64,000 nucleotides of DNA, from the NCBI GenBank assembly GCA_963745955.1, contig CAVUZI010000005.1, positions 251,265 through 315,264 of the forward strand, read 5' to 3'. Positions 17,155 through 25,535 of the stretch are shown here, one piece after another. The notes under the pieces are model-generated. The model had not been told where the DNA came from. It saw nothing but the letters and a program-made list of their open reading frames with translations, and searched no databases. Made by a program: the position numbers and the translations under genes. The first letter of the stretch is position 1. Every line of letters starts with the position of its first letter. The stretch comes from Bog-756 sp963745955. Its GTDB lineage: Bacteria; Actinomycetota; Acidimicrobiia; Acidimicrobiales; RAAP-2.

Positions 17155-17229
17155 TGGAGGCGGCGGGCGGAATCGAACCGCCGTACGGGGCTTTGCAGGC
17201 CCCTGCCTAAACCACTCGGCCACGCCGCC
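17155..17229 (-). tRNA. tRNA-Cys (GCA)
   Basis: The minus strand folds as a complete cloverleaf. The acceptor stem GGCGGCG pairs with CGCCGCC, the anticodon loop is CTGCAAA with anticodon GCA, the T-loop is TTCGATT, and a 3' CCA is encoded. The 3' half (17157-17201) is duplicated at 490-534, and the 5' half plus upstream flank is present in mutated form at 24060-24126. It is therefore the integration site of two elements and was rebuilt by the incoming ones. Confidence 0.95.
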
Positions 17230-17548
17230 ATGGTGCTCGGTGATCCTACCCTCCCAGGTCACCGGTGATTCCACCCGCCGAGAATCTCTCGCTCATTTTC
17301 GAGCGTGCCACTCACTGTGGCACGACAGTGGCACGAGATTTCAGTCGCCTTTCTGTGACTTGAAGCCTTCAGATCGATGGCTATGGCCAGGTCGAATTTC
17401 CAATAGATGTAGGGTCGGGCGCTGGCGCGGTTGCGGCTGATCGATCGGCTGGGCCCCGACCAGGTCATCGTGGAGGCGTTTCTCAGCCACCGACCCGGAG
17501 CCCGCAGATGGCCGATCGGGCCACCCCGTTTCCAGCGCCCGCCACCTC

Positions 17549-17581
17549 GAACCGTGCATGCGGTTCTCTCGCACACGGCTC
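17549..17581 (-). ncRNA. Group II intron domain V
   Basis: Thirty-three bases form the hallmark hairpin: GAGCCGTG pairs with CACGGTTC, with a bulge and a GAGA-type terminal loop. The AGC triad lies in the 5' strand. It begins at the stop codon of the maturase gene, as usual in these compact introns. Domain V is the catalytic centre of the ribozyme. Confidence 0.9.
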
Positions 17582-18839
17582 ACCGACGCCGTTCACCGCC
17601 GGCATTCGATCTCCCCCGCCAGTCCCGAAAGGGCCTGGGGGCAATGACGGTCCCGGACAGCGTGATGAGACCCAGTTGGTTGGGAGACTGGAAGGCAACG
17701 ACCGACCAGCCATATCGCCGGGAGCGGTGGTGGCGTTTGGCCACCTGAAGCGCCAGGCGTTCCAACGCATGGTTCCGCACCTTCTCGAAGTGTCGGGTCG
17801 AGTTCCCGTATCGGAAGTACCCGGCCCAGCCACGGAGGACTTGGTTGAGGTCCTCCACGATCACTTCAATCGGCACCCGGAGGCGTCGCCGGGGCGTGAG
17901 CTCACGCACTCGGCTGCGGACCCTCTGCATCGCTTTGTCCGACGGCCAGCGGGCGAGGAACATCACCTGTCGAGCGTGTTGAGATTGAGCCCGCACCCAG
18001 CGGTGGTGGAAGCCGAGGAAATCGAATCCCTCGCCCCCCTCCTCCAGGTGGACAATCCGGGTCTTGGAAGCCTTCGGCTCCAGACCGAGATCGGCCAGCA
18101 GATCGGTGAGCAGCCCGAGGGCATGCTCCGCCTGCTGGCGGGTCGCACACATCACCACCAGATCGTCGGCGTAACGCACCAGTTTCCCCACGCCCCGCGT
18201 CTTCCACGCCCGGTCGAGCCGGTTCAGGTAGACGTTGCAGAGCAACGGGGATACCACCCCACCTTGGGCGTGCCGGTATCGGCACGGTGCACCACTCCGT
18301 CGTCCATCACCCCGGCGGCCAGCATGACCCGCAGGAGTTTCAGGATCTGGCGATCGCAGATCCGTTCTTCAACCGTATGCATCAACCGGTCGTGCGGGAT
18401 CGCCTCGAAACACGAGGCGATATCCGTTTCGACCACCCATCGGCGTCCCCGCCAGGCCTCGTCAATGAGAACCTGGAGGGCATCGTGGGCCGAGCGCTTG
18501 GGTCGGAACCCATAGCTACACGGCTCGAAGTCAGCCTCGAAGACCGGCTCGATCACCGTCTTCACTGCTGCCTGCACGATGCGGTCACGGATTGCGGGAA
18601 TCGACAACGGCCGCCGCTCGATCGAGCCGGGTTTGGGAATCCACACCCGGCGGGCCGTCCGTGGCCACGAGAAAGTCCCCGGTTGTGGCCATCTGAGGTC
18701 CCCGCTGGTGGCCACGAAAGTCCCCGCCTTTGGCCACGAGAAGTCCCCACCCCTCACTGAGGTATCCACCTGAGAAGTCCCCTGACCGGTGACGGTTGCG
18801 GTGCAAACCAGCATCCGCCCCCGACCAAGGGACACCTCT

Positions 18840-20300
18840 ATGAAATCAGTGAGGGAACACATGGACATGCATGCCGCCTACCGAGAGGTGGGCTCCTACC
18901 GGGCCGCAGCCGAGATCTGCGGGACCACGCCGAAGACCGTGAAGCGATCGGTCGAGGCAGCCAAGAGAGCCGACACCGGGCCCGTCCCGGGCGAGGTCTG
19001 CCACAACTACGACGGGGTGAGTGACCTCGTGGCCGAGAGCGTGGCCCGCACCAAGGGCAGGATCACGGCCAAGCGGTTGTTGCCGGTGGCGAGAGCCGCC
19101 GACTACGTCGGTTCGTCTCGAAACTTCCGCCGGCTGGTGGCCGAGGCGAAGGAGCAATGGCGGTCGAAGAACCACCGCGGGAGACGACCGGGCATCTGGT
19201 CCCCGGGCGACATGGTGGTCTTCGACTGGGGGGAGATCGGACCGCTGTTCGTGTTCTGTGCGGTCGTGGCCTGGAGCCGGTTCCGCTTCGTCTCTTTCAG
19301 CGACAACCTCGGCGCCGAGGCCACCATGGGGGCTCTGGCCGAGTGCTTCGAGACGATCGGCGGTGTACCCAAGACCGCGCTCACCGATCGGATGGGCTGT
19401 CTGAAGGGCGGGACGGTCGCCGGGCTCGTCATCCCGACGCCGGCCTACGTGCGCTTTTCCACCCACTACGGGTTCCGGCCCGACTTCTGTGAGGGGGCAG
19501 ACCCCGAGAGCAAAGGCCTGTCCGAGAACCTGGTGGGCTACGTGAAGTCCGACCTCATGATCCCCGAAGCGCTGTCGGTCACCGATCTGGCCGGTGCCAA
19601 TGCCAAAGCCAGGCTCTGGTGCGCTGAGGTGAACGGTGTCGTCCACTCGGAGATCTGTGCCGTCCCCTGTGAACGGTTGGAAGCCGAGCGCGAGCTGTTC
19701 AGCGACCTTCCCTCCCTGCGGGCCCAGATCGGCAGGATCGTCACCCGCAAGGTGGACAAGCTGAGCTGTGTCCGGTTCGGCTCGGCCCGCTACTCGGTGC
19801 CGAACGACCACATCGGCAAAGAGGTCAGCCTGCGGATCAGAGACGGAGTGATCCAGGTGGTGTTCCTGGGCGAGATCGTCGCCGAGCATCTGGTCGTTTC
19901 CCCTGGTGAGACCTCCATCAACGACGACCACTACGGAGGACCACGACCGATGCCACGCCGCCTGGTCCGACCGAGGAGCACCGCCGAGAAGACGTTCTGT
20001 GCCCTCGGCGAGGTGGCCGACGCCTTCATCAAGGGAGCAGCCGCCCAGGGCATGACCGGTCTCGCCCGGGACCTGGAGGAGCTCTCCACCCTGGAGGCCA
20101 TCCACGGCCGGAAGGTGGTCATCTGTGCCCTCGAACGGGCGGTCGCCTTCGGGCGGTTCCGCTCGGCCGACGTGGTCTCCATCCTCAACTCCGGCGCCGG
20201 TGTGCCCAGGCCGACGAGGCCCGGTGAAGCCCTCATCGTCGAGTTGCCGACGGTGCCGGTGCGATCGCTGTCGGACTACGCCATCGGGGGTGGGTCATGA
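18840..20300 (+). CDS. istA: IS21 transposase IstA
   Basis: The product has 486 residues from ATG 18840. An N-terminal HTH (SYRAAAEICGTTPKTVKRSV) binds the ends. The DDE integrase core begins at WSPGDMVVFDWGEIGPLFVF, with the second acidic residue in the TALTDRMG segment and the Glu further on in the region of SKGLSENLVGYVK. The C-terminal domain is basic. IstA works with the ATPase IstB, whose ATG overlaps the istA stop. The gene appears intact. Confidence 0.93.
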   Translation: MKSVREHMDMHAAYREVGSYRAAAEICGTTPKTVKRSVEAAKRADTGPVPGEVCHNYDGVSDLVAESVARTKGRITAKRLLPVARAADYVGSSRNFRRLVAEAKEQWRSKNHRGRRPGIWSPGDMVVFDWGEIGPLFVFCAVVAWSRFRFVSFSDNLGAEATMGALAECFETIGGVPKTALTDRMGCLKGGTVAGLVIPTPAYVRFSTHYGFRPDFCEGADPESKGLSENLVGYVKSDLMIPEALSVTDLAGANAKARLWCAEVNGVVHSEICAVPCERLEAERELFSDLPSLRAQIGRIVTRKVDKLSCVRFGSARYSVPNDHIGKEVSLRIRDGVIQVVFLGEIVAEHLVVSPGETSINDDHYGGPRPMPRRLVRPRSTAEKTFCALGEVADAFIKGAAAQGMTGLARDLEELSTLEAIHGRKVVICALERAVAFGRFRSADVVSILNSGAGVPRPTRPGEALIVELPTVPVRSLSDYAIGGGS

Positions 20301-21070
20301 CCGCAACCCCACCGCCGTTGGCCCCCGATCTCGAGGCCGGTCTGCGCCGGCTGCGGCTGTCCGCCATCCGGGCGTTGTCACCGGAGTTGTTGGTGACGGC
20401 CAAGACCCAACGGTGGAAGCCCGAGGAGTTCCTCCGCACACTGATCGAAGCCGAGATCGACTCCCGGGATCTGTCCAACGCCCGGGCCCGCATGAAGGTG
20501 GCCGCCTTCCCGGTGAGGAAGACCCTGGAGGAGTTCGACGTCTCCGCCTCGTCGGTCAAACAGCAGACCTTCGACTACCTGGCCAGCCTCGAGTGGGTCC
20601 GGGCCAAGGAGAACCTCTGTCTGGTCGGACCGGCCGGAACGGGCAAGAGCCACCTCCTCGTCGCCCTCGGACATCAGGCCGTCGATGCCGGATATCGGGT
20701 CCGCTACTTCACCGCCACCGAGCTGGTCGAGACGCTCTACCGGTCACTGGCCGACAACTCGGTGGGCAAGGTGATCACCCAGATCCTCAAAGCGGACCTG
20801 ATCCTCATCGACGAGATCGGGTTCGCTCCGATGGACGGAACCGGAGCCGAGTTGTTCTTCCGTCTGGTGGCTGCCGCCTATGAACGCAGGTCGCTCGGCA
20901 TCGGGTCGCACTGGCCCTTCGAGGACTGGGGCAAGTTCCTCCCCGAGCACACCACCGCGGTCAGTCTGCTCGACCGGCTGCTCCATCACAGCGTCACCGT
21001 GGTCACCGCCGGGGAGTCATTCCGAATGAAGGAAGCGCGCCAGAAAGGAGACCGACCTACGCTGGGCTAG
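20297..21070 (+). CDS. istB: IS21 helper ATPase IstB
   Basis: The product has 257 residues, the standard IstB length. It has a DnaC-like AAA+ domain with Walker A GPAGTGKSHLL and Walker B LILIDEIGF, and the family segment SHWPFEDWGKFLPEHTTAVS. IstB remodels target DNA for IstA. Its start overlaps the istA stop (ATGA). The gene appears intact. Confidence 0.93.
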   Translation: MTATPPPLAPDLEAGLRRLRLSAIRALSPELLVTAKTQRWKPEEFLRTLIEAEIDSRDLSNARARMKVAAFPVRKTLEEFDVSASSVKQQTFDYLASLEWVRAKENLCLVGPAGTGKSHLLVALGHQAVDAGYRVRYFTATELVETLYRSLADNSVGKVITQILKADLILIDEIGFAPMDGTGAELFFRLVAAAYERRSLGIGSHWPFEDWGKFLPEHTTAVSLLDRLLHHSVTVVTAGESFRMKEARQKGDRPTLG

Positions 21071-22009
21071 AACAGAACATCCGCTCTGAGGGGTGGGGAC
21101 TTCTCGTGGCCAAAAGCGGGGACTGAGATCTGGCCACGGACAGCGGGCCGGCAGTGGCCGATAGCAATGATCCCGAAGCTCCGCAGCCAACTCATCGAGG
21201 AGTCGGGTCACCCCGTACTCCTCGATGTCGTCGATGGTCCTGCGGTCGATGCCAGGAGCGCCGTAGTTTTGACGCACCTGGAACCATCCACGCTCCAAGA
21301 CATCCCTGCGATGGACCTTGTCATAGAGCGCATGGAACCGTCGTCCGGGGTCGGCCTTGGCCGTCCGGTAGAGCGTTCGTTGCAGACTTTGGACTTTGTT
21401 CAACTCGGCGGGACTAGCCACGAAGGCACTCACCAGCCCTTTCCTGTTTCGAAACGCACCGACGAAGTAGCGGCCCTTCCCTCACCGGCGGTTGTGTTGT
21501 CCGCTCGGCTCGATCGGTACTACGACCGCCTCCGACGCCCACCCGGCTCGATGCCCACTTCCCGGCGTAACGGTTATAGGGCTCGACGCTCCGATGGTTC
21601 GTTTCGCAGACCATCGGGCCGGGGAGGGCCTCTCCAGTTCCCGTCGCCACCTTCTGTACGTTCCACGCCCCATACGCCGGGGAGTTCTTGGCGGCTGCAC
21701 CTCCAGGGTCTTCACCGCTTCCATGGCCTTCACCCCGAATTCCCGGGCTCGGCTCTCCCTGTCCCCCGCCCGAAAGCAGGGCCTCTAACGACGCGGCAGG
21801 CTTCGCTTGATGCTGCGGACCGCACATTTGCTTCCCCCAAAGGGGCTTTCGACGCTGGGCTTCGACCCGGGCCGTTTCCAGACCGAGCCGCCAGCCTGCT
21901 ACCGGGCCTCCTGGTAGCTACCCGGACCGGACTTGCACCGGCAGGCGACGACGAGCTTCTCGTTGTCAGATCTGCTCTATCGCATCACCTCCAACTGTCT
22001 GGACGCACA

Positions 22010-22627
22010 AATGGTTGAGGCTACAACGACGTCGGTGCCGAGAAATGCAGGGTCGGGTCTGGCCTCATCTACATGACGGGTTCCATCAATTCCTCTAAAT
22101 GAGGGCCCCTTCTGTGCACAGATCTAGCGTTCTGAACTGGGCCTATATCGACATACACAGTTCGGCACCGGGAAACTATCGGCTCCCCCATTTCAAGCCG
22201 CTACAAGCGATCTGAGAGGCCTTAGAATAGCCTCCGAGCACATTCGGACACGGACACTCATGTCCGCACACCCCGATAAAACCACCTCCTCCGCTGACAG
22301 CCGATGTCAACTTCGAGATCAACACGGGTGACTGCTTCCCCCGGTCCAGCGGACAGGTTGGTTGTGTTGATCATGCCGCAGCTGCGGCGGGTGGCTGGGC
22401 TCGTTCGCAGTCGAGGAGGCTGAGCATTCCGCAGTAGGAGTGCCGCCTCGGCGAGAGCGGCGACTCGCTGTCTTGTAGCTAATTGTGCCGATGAGTGATT
22501 GGTTGTCGCATTTCGTGCGAAGGGAATTCGCCTCGCACTGCCCTCCCAGCTCTGCTCCAGCTTGAGATCAGGATCCATAAGAAGATCTGACGCCTTGATG
22601 ATCGAAGAACTCATCCGCCAGGACTTC
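22010..22627. other. Region without a convincing gene
   Basis: The stretch between the group II intron 5' end and the small membrane-protein gene holds one 118-codon minus-strand frame (22258-22614). It has no recognisable domain or good ribosome-binding site. I treat the region as non-coding or decayed. Confidence 0.4.
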
Positions 22628-22954
22628 CTACGGCTGGTATCCCGATGAGAGAACCCACCAACATCCTACGAACATCCCGATGGCGACCATGACGCCAACG
22701 ACTGTCGCCGTCATCGGAAGGGTTGCTCCGCCAGAGCCGTCGCTCGACCTGAGGACTACCTGAGCGGCGATCCCAAGCCCGATGGACACTCCGACCAGAA
22801 CCCCGGCGAGGCTCACAATAGCCATGTCAAACGTCGATCCCGGCAGCACCATCCACACTACGAAGCCAATCGCTGCCAAGACTGCCAACAATACGCCGCC
22901 CATGGCCAGGCGATTCTCTGTCTCTACGGCTCTTGCTGGCGAGTAGACGCTCAT
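22628..22954 (-). CDS. Small integral membrane protein
   Basis: The product has 108 residues from ATG 22954, preceded by AAGGAGGG at good spacing. Three hydrophobic segments are visible, at about residues 17-36 (MGGVLLAVLAAIGFVVWMVL), 43-68 and 82-103. A short cytoplasmic N-terminus contains SPARAVETENR. No family is recognised. The strong ribosome-binding site and clean topology argue for a real gene. Confidence 0.65.
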   Translation of the reverse strand: MSVYSPARAVETENRLAMGGVLLAVLAAIGFVVWMVLPGSTFDMAIVSLAGVLVGVSIGLGIAAQVVLRSSDGSGGATLPMTATVVGVMVAIGMFVGCWWVLSSGYQP

Positions 22955-23353
22955 AGGACCCTCCTTGCTCTCTAGTTACACTCTGAGACCAGACCTGAAG
23001 CTGAGATAGGGTCCAAGGTCCCTTCTGTCCTGGCCCTTGTCGATCAGTGAAGCGCCGGGCAACTCCTCGATCTCGGCGACATTCGCTCGTAACCTGCCAG
23101 CCAACTCCGATGATCCCTGACACGGGACATTGCCCAAGGGAGTGGAATTCGTAAGGGGTGTGCTCTCAGGCATCCCCAAGGTCACGGGTAGCTTCCCGAT
23201 CACGATCGATACAACGAACTCGCTCGACCCGTCAACCCGGTCCTTCCTCCTCCATGTGGTGCCAACTTGATCACAACTAGCTCACCGCCTACGGCTTGGA
23301 TCGTAGATTCGGGTTCGTGATTCAGCCTCCGTCCTCCAGTACCCATTTCTGAA
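22955..23353. other. Intergenic region, no gene seen
   Basis: About 400 bases between divergent genes. No supported coding region or clear structured motif was found. Confidence 0.4.
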
Positions 23354-23965
23354 ATGCTTATGGACAAGCCGTCAGGACCCGTTTGGAGCGACGCCGTCGA
23401 ACCGGCAGCCTGGATAGCTGACCGACTCTCCGACTTCGGGACCACCGTGACCTCAATCGCGCCTTCGGGATTCGAGTTGTATACCCGGATGCCGCATCCC
23501 GTCGAAACGCCAGAACATGGTGACAAGCTCGTTCGGTGGAAAGAGGTCGAATCGGCAATGGCATCAGCATGTCTGGCAGATTCGGGCCAGACTCCAAACT
23601 TGGGGTGGCCTGAAGATAGATCCTGGTTCGTGGCCAGCGACATCGACCTGGCTTGGACCTACGTCCGTGGAGCGGAAGCCTTGATCGAGGCGCTCGTTTC
23701 AGATGACCGCATCGAGGCGATTCCTGCCGATCCCTACGATGTGCCCTGCCACATAGAGGATTGGTTGAAGGGCGTGGTCGAAAGGGCTGCCGACGAACTC
23801 CTAGTCGAGAGTGGGATGACAACGATCAGAACTCTTCGAGGGACCGTTCCAGCATCGTTTGACCGACCAAACAGATTTCGAGCCGGTGAGTTGCGCGCCA
23901 AGACCACGTCCGGTTGGGGAGGCGGTTTCGGGCAGGTACCCCTACGCTTGCATGATTCGAGGTGA
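23354..23965 (+). CDS. Hypothetical protein, possibly with altered C-terminus
   Basis: The product has 203 residues. The N-terminal two thirds (FGTTVTSIAPSGFELYTRMP, HGDKLVRWKEVESAMASACL, SWFVASDIDLAWTYVRGAEA) resemble in pattern a widespread uncharacterised actinobacterial protein with the SGFE/AY-R--HP and VRW motifs. The last 40 residues, after VESGMTTIRTLRG, are of different composition and may come from rearranged DNA at the island edge. No clear ribosome-binding site supports the start. The function is unknown. Confidence 0.6.
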   Translation: MLMDKPSGPVWSDAVEPAAWIADRLSDFGTTVTSIAPSGFELYTRMPHPVETPEHGDKLVRWKEVESAMASACLADSGQTPNLGWPEDRSWFVASDIDLAWTYVRGAEALIEALVSDDRIEAIPADPYDVPCHIEDWLKGVVERAADELLVESGMTTIRTLRGTVPASFDRPNRFRAGELRAKTTSGWGGGFGQVPLRLHDSR

Positions 23966-24059
23966 TTCGCACGAGCATCAAGTTTCAGCTCACGAATGCG
24001 TTGCTTCAACCCGTAGGCGGGTAATGGCAGGATCACCAGCGATCGGGCATTTGCCAAAC

Positions 24060-24126
24060 GGGCTTTGCAGGCCCCTGTCTACACCACTCGTCCACGCCGC
24101 CATGGTGCCCGGTGATCACACCCTCC
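24060..24126 (-). repeat. Mutated 5' half of tRNA-Cys with its upstream flank
   Basis: About 67 bases match 17188-17254 with only a few substitutions. The match covers the anticodon loop, D-arm, 5' acceptor strand and the sequence upstream of the tRNA. The 3' half is missing. This is the original tRNA-Cys 5' half left behind when an incoming element supplied a new one. It no longer encodes a tRNA. Confidence 0.85.
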
Positions 24127-24150
24127 CCGTCAAGATGCTTGAATCTTTCA

Positions 24151-25176
24151 ATGCGGATAGGAATGATCGCCCCACCTTGGACCCCCATCCCCCCGCTCCT
24201 CTACGGTGGTATCGAGCTGGTGGTCGACCAACTGGCCCGTGGGCTTCAGGACGCGGGCCACGAGGTGCTCCTCTTCGCCACCGGCGACTCGACGTGCCCG
24301 GTCCCCCGACAGTGGGTCCTCCCCGCCGCAGAAGGCACGAGGATAGGAATGGTCGTTCCGGAGATCCGCCACGTCATCCACGCCTATGAGGCGGTCCGCC
24401 ACTGCGACGTCGTCCACGACCACACGATGATGGGACCCTTCTACTCCGAGCGGTTTCCCGACCTGCCGGTGGCCACCACCATCCATGGTCCGTTCAACGA
24501 GGAGCTGACCGATCTCTATCGGGCCAATGCGGACCGTGTGCCGATCATCGCCATCTCCCATGCCCAGCGACGGGCCGCGCCGCAGATCCCCATCTCCAAG
24601 GTCATCCACCACGGTGTGGACGCGTCGAGCTTCCCCGTGGGAGACGGCTCTGGTGACGCTGAAGGACCGTACGTGCTGTTCCTCGGCCGGATGTCGGCCG
24701 ACAAGGGGGCCGACCGGGCCATCGGGGCAGCCCGTAAGGCGGGCATCCGGATCTACCTCGCGGCCAAGATGCGTGAGCCCTGGGAGATGCACTACTTCTC
24801 GGAGCATGTCGAGCCATTGCTCGGGGACGATGCGCACTATCTCGGCGAGGTGTCCCATGAGCGGAAGCTCGAACTGTTGTCCGGGGCCTCGGCCCTTCTG
24901 TTCCCCATCCGTTGGAACGAGCCTTTCGGCATGGTCATGATCGAAGCGATGGCCTGCGGCACGCCGGTGCTGGCCTTTACCGAAGGGGCTGCACCCGAGG
25001 TGGTCGACGACGGGCGTACGGGCTTCCTCTGTGCGGACGAGGAGGAGATGGTGGCGGCCATCGGCCGACTGGGCGAGCTCAACCGTTCCGACTGCCGACT
25101 GGCCGTCGAGGGCTACTTCTCGACCGACCGGATGGTGGCGGAGCACATCGAGCTCTTCGAGTCGATGATCGCCTGA
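24151..25176 (+). CDS. Glycosyltransferase family 4 (GT-B)
   Basis: The product has 341 residues from ATG 24151; a longer frame starts upstream in tRNA-remnant DNA and is less likely. MRIGMIAPPWTPIPPLLYGG is the N-terminal Rossmann start. The C-terminal nucleotide-sugar domain shows the retaining GT4 signature EPFGMVMIEAMACGTPVLAF with the conserved Glu residues, and GRMSADKGADRAI in the linker. Such enzymes transfer sugars to lipids, sugars or small molecules. The acceptor cannot be read from sequence. It stands alone at the island's chromosomal edge. Confidence 0.9.
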   Translation: MRIGMIAPPWTPIPPLLYGGIELVVDQLARGLQDAGHEVLLFATGDSTCPVPRQWVLPAAEGTRIGMVVPEIRHVIHAYEAVRHCDVVHDHTMMGPFYSERFPDLPVATTIHGPFNEELTDLYRANADRVPIIAISHAQRRAAPQIPISKVIHHGVDASSFPVGDGSGDAEGPYVLFLGRMSADKGADRAIGAARKAGIRIYLAAKMREPWEMHYFSEHVEPLLGDDAHYLGEVSHERKLELLSGASALLFPIRWNEPFGMVMIEAMACGTPVLAFTEGAAPEVVDDGRTGFLCADEEEMVAAIGRLGELNRSDCRLAVEGYFSTDRMVAEHIELFESMIA

Positions 25177-25220
25177 CCTCGGCCGGTTCCGCGGACGAGC
25201 CGCGATGCCGGCCGCCCGGA

Positions 25221-25440
25221 TCACGATCGGCGGCGGAACACCAGCTTGGCCACGATGGCGATGAGAGCCACGACGATCACGAGTTTGACGAAGAACCAGA
25301 TGATTCCCGCCACGAAATGCGAGAACCGCGAAGGCGACGAAGAGCGCGATCAGCCCTCCGCCGACGATCAGGACCCCGTCGAACAGGCTCAGCCCCCTGT
25401 GCTCCTCGCCCCGTTGCTCGATCTGCTGTCCTTTGGCCAC
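25221..25440 (-). CDS. Small two-helix membrane protein (frameshifted)
   Basis: The first part reads MAKGQQIEQRGEEHRG, then LFDGVLIVGGGLIALFVAFA. After one surplus T near 25325 the other frame continues GIIWFFVKLVIVVALIAIVA and ends LVFRRRS. Together they give about 72 residues with two transmembrane helices. The continuity of hydrophobic sequence across frames indicates a single-base error or mutation. The function is unknown. Confidence 0.6.
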
Positions 25441-25535
25441 GCATCCAGGGTAATCGATACCCGCCGGCTGGGGGACGCGGGCGGACGGTTCGGAAAGACC
25501 GGCCGTTCCGAGGTGGTCGGTGGTACGGTCCGCCC

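Larger units (their letters stand above)
490..17201. mobile_element. tRNA-Cys-integrated, phage-satellite-like element
   Basis: The element is about 16.7 kb and is bounded by 45-bp direct repeats derived from tRNA-Cys. Next to the intact tRNA it has the classic control module: tyrosine integrase, repressor, divergent excisionase. Leftward follow a replication initiator with iterons, four small overlapping genes, an HNH endonuclease and a P27-type terminase small subunit. No structural, portal or large terminase gene was found. Subtracting the inserted IS256 (1.48 kb), IS630/IS3 (2.4 kb) and MITE (0.4 kb) leaves about 12.4 kb, the size range known for phage-inducible chromosomal islands. The left part (716-3879) carries cargo and a second recombinase. 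The satellite interpretation is inference from gene content. Confidence 0.75.
18657..21142 (+). mobile_element. IS21-family element
   Basis: The 2.49-kb element carries istA and istB. Its ends contain repeated GTGGCCACGAGAAGTCCCC-type units in inverted orientation, the multiple terminal repeats typical of IS21. A 7-bp duplication GCGGGCC flanks it (18650-18656 and 21143-21149). It is inserted in the reverse transcriptase gene of the group II intron. Confidence 0.93.
17580..21433 (-). pseudogene. ltrA: Group II intron reverse transcriptase/maturase, in three pieces
   Basis: The piece 21433-21150 holds the N-terminus (LNKVQSLQRTLYRTAKADPG, NYGAPGIDRRT). The piece 18656-18256 holds RT motifs RRVWIPKPG, DRIVQAAVKTVIEPVFEADF and CSYGFRPKRSAHDALQ. 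The piece 18257-17580 holds the catalytic YADD, the thumb and the maturase segment LNQVLRGWAGYFRYGNS. IS21 splits pieces one and two. Deleting it with one GCGGGCC copy restores RPLPARRVWIPKPG in frame. A missing C near 18255 (GTPQGGVVSPLL) separates pieces two and three. The protein would assist splicing and retrohoming; it is inactive here. Confidence 0.9.
17515..22009 (-). mobile_element. Group II intron (bacterial class C type), interrupted by IS21
   Basis: The 5' end is GTGCGTCCAGACAGTTGG beginning at 22009, the conserved GUGCG start. About 575 bases of domains I-IV precede the maturase gene. Domain V is clear at 17549-17581. The exact 3' end (domain VI) was not resolved and is given approximately. 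Without the 2.5-kb IS21 the intron would be about 2.0 kb, normal for this class. With a split and frameshifted maturase it cannot be mobile on its own. Confidence 0.85.
17202..24060. mobile_element. Second, decayed island at tRNA-Cys
   Basis: The region lies between the rebuilt tRNA-Cys and a mutated copy of its 5' half at 24060-24126. It contains a group II intron with an IS21 inside, two hypothetical genes and much non-coding sequence. No integrase gene survives. Three tRNA-Cys segments share the 14-base core GGGCTTTGCAGGCC around the anticodon, which marks the crossover zone. The older element inserted first; the 490-17201 element then inserted into the rebuilt tRNA. Confidence 0.6.

Noticed and set aside
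490..17201. Interpretation as a complete prophage
   Set aside because: No capsid, portal, tail, lysis or large terminase gene was found; TerS and HNH alone do not make a phage.
22258..22614. 118-codon minus-strand frame
   Set aside because: No good ribosome-binding site or domain; composition is ambiguous, so it was not called a gene.
24060..24126. A second functional tRNA-Cys
   Set aside because: Only the 5' half is present and it has substitutions in the D-arm and acceptor strand.
24148..25440. Long minus-strand open frame opposite the glycosyltransferase
   Set aside because: It is the antisense shadow of a well-supported GT4 gene; only its first 70 codons, the small membrane protein, are real.
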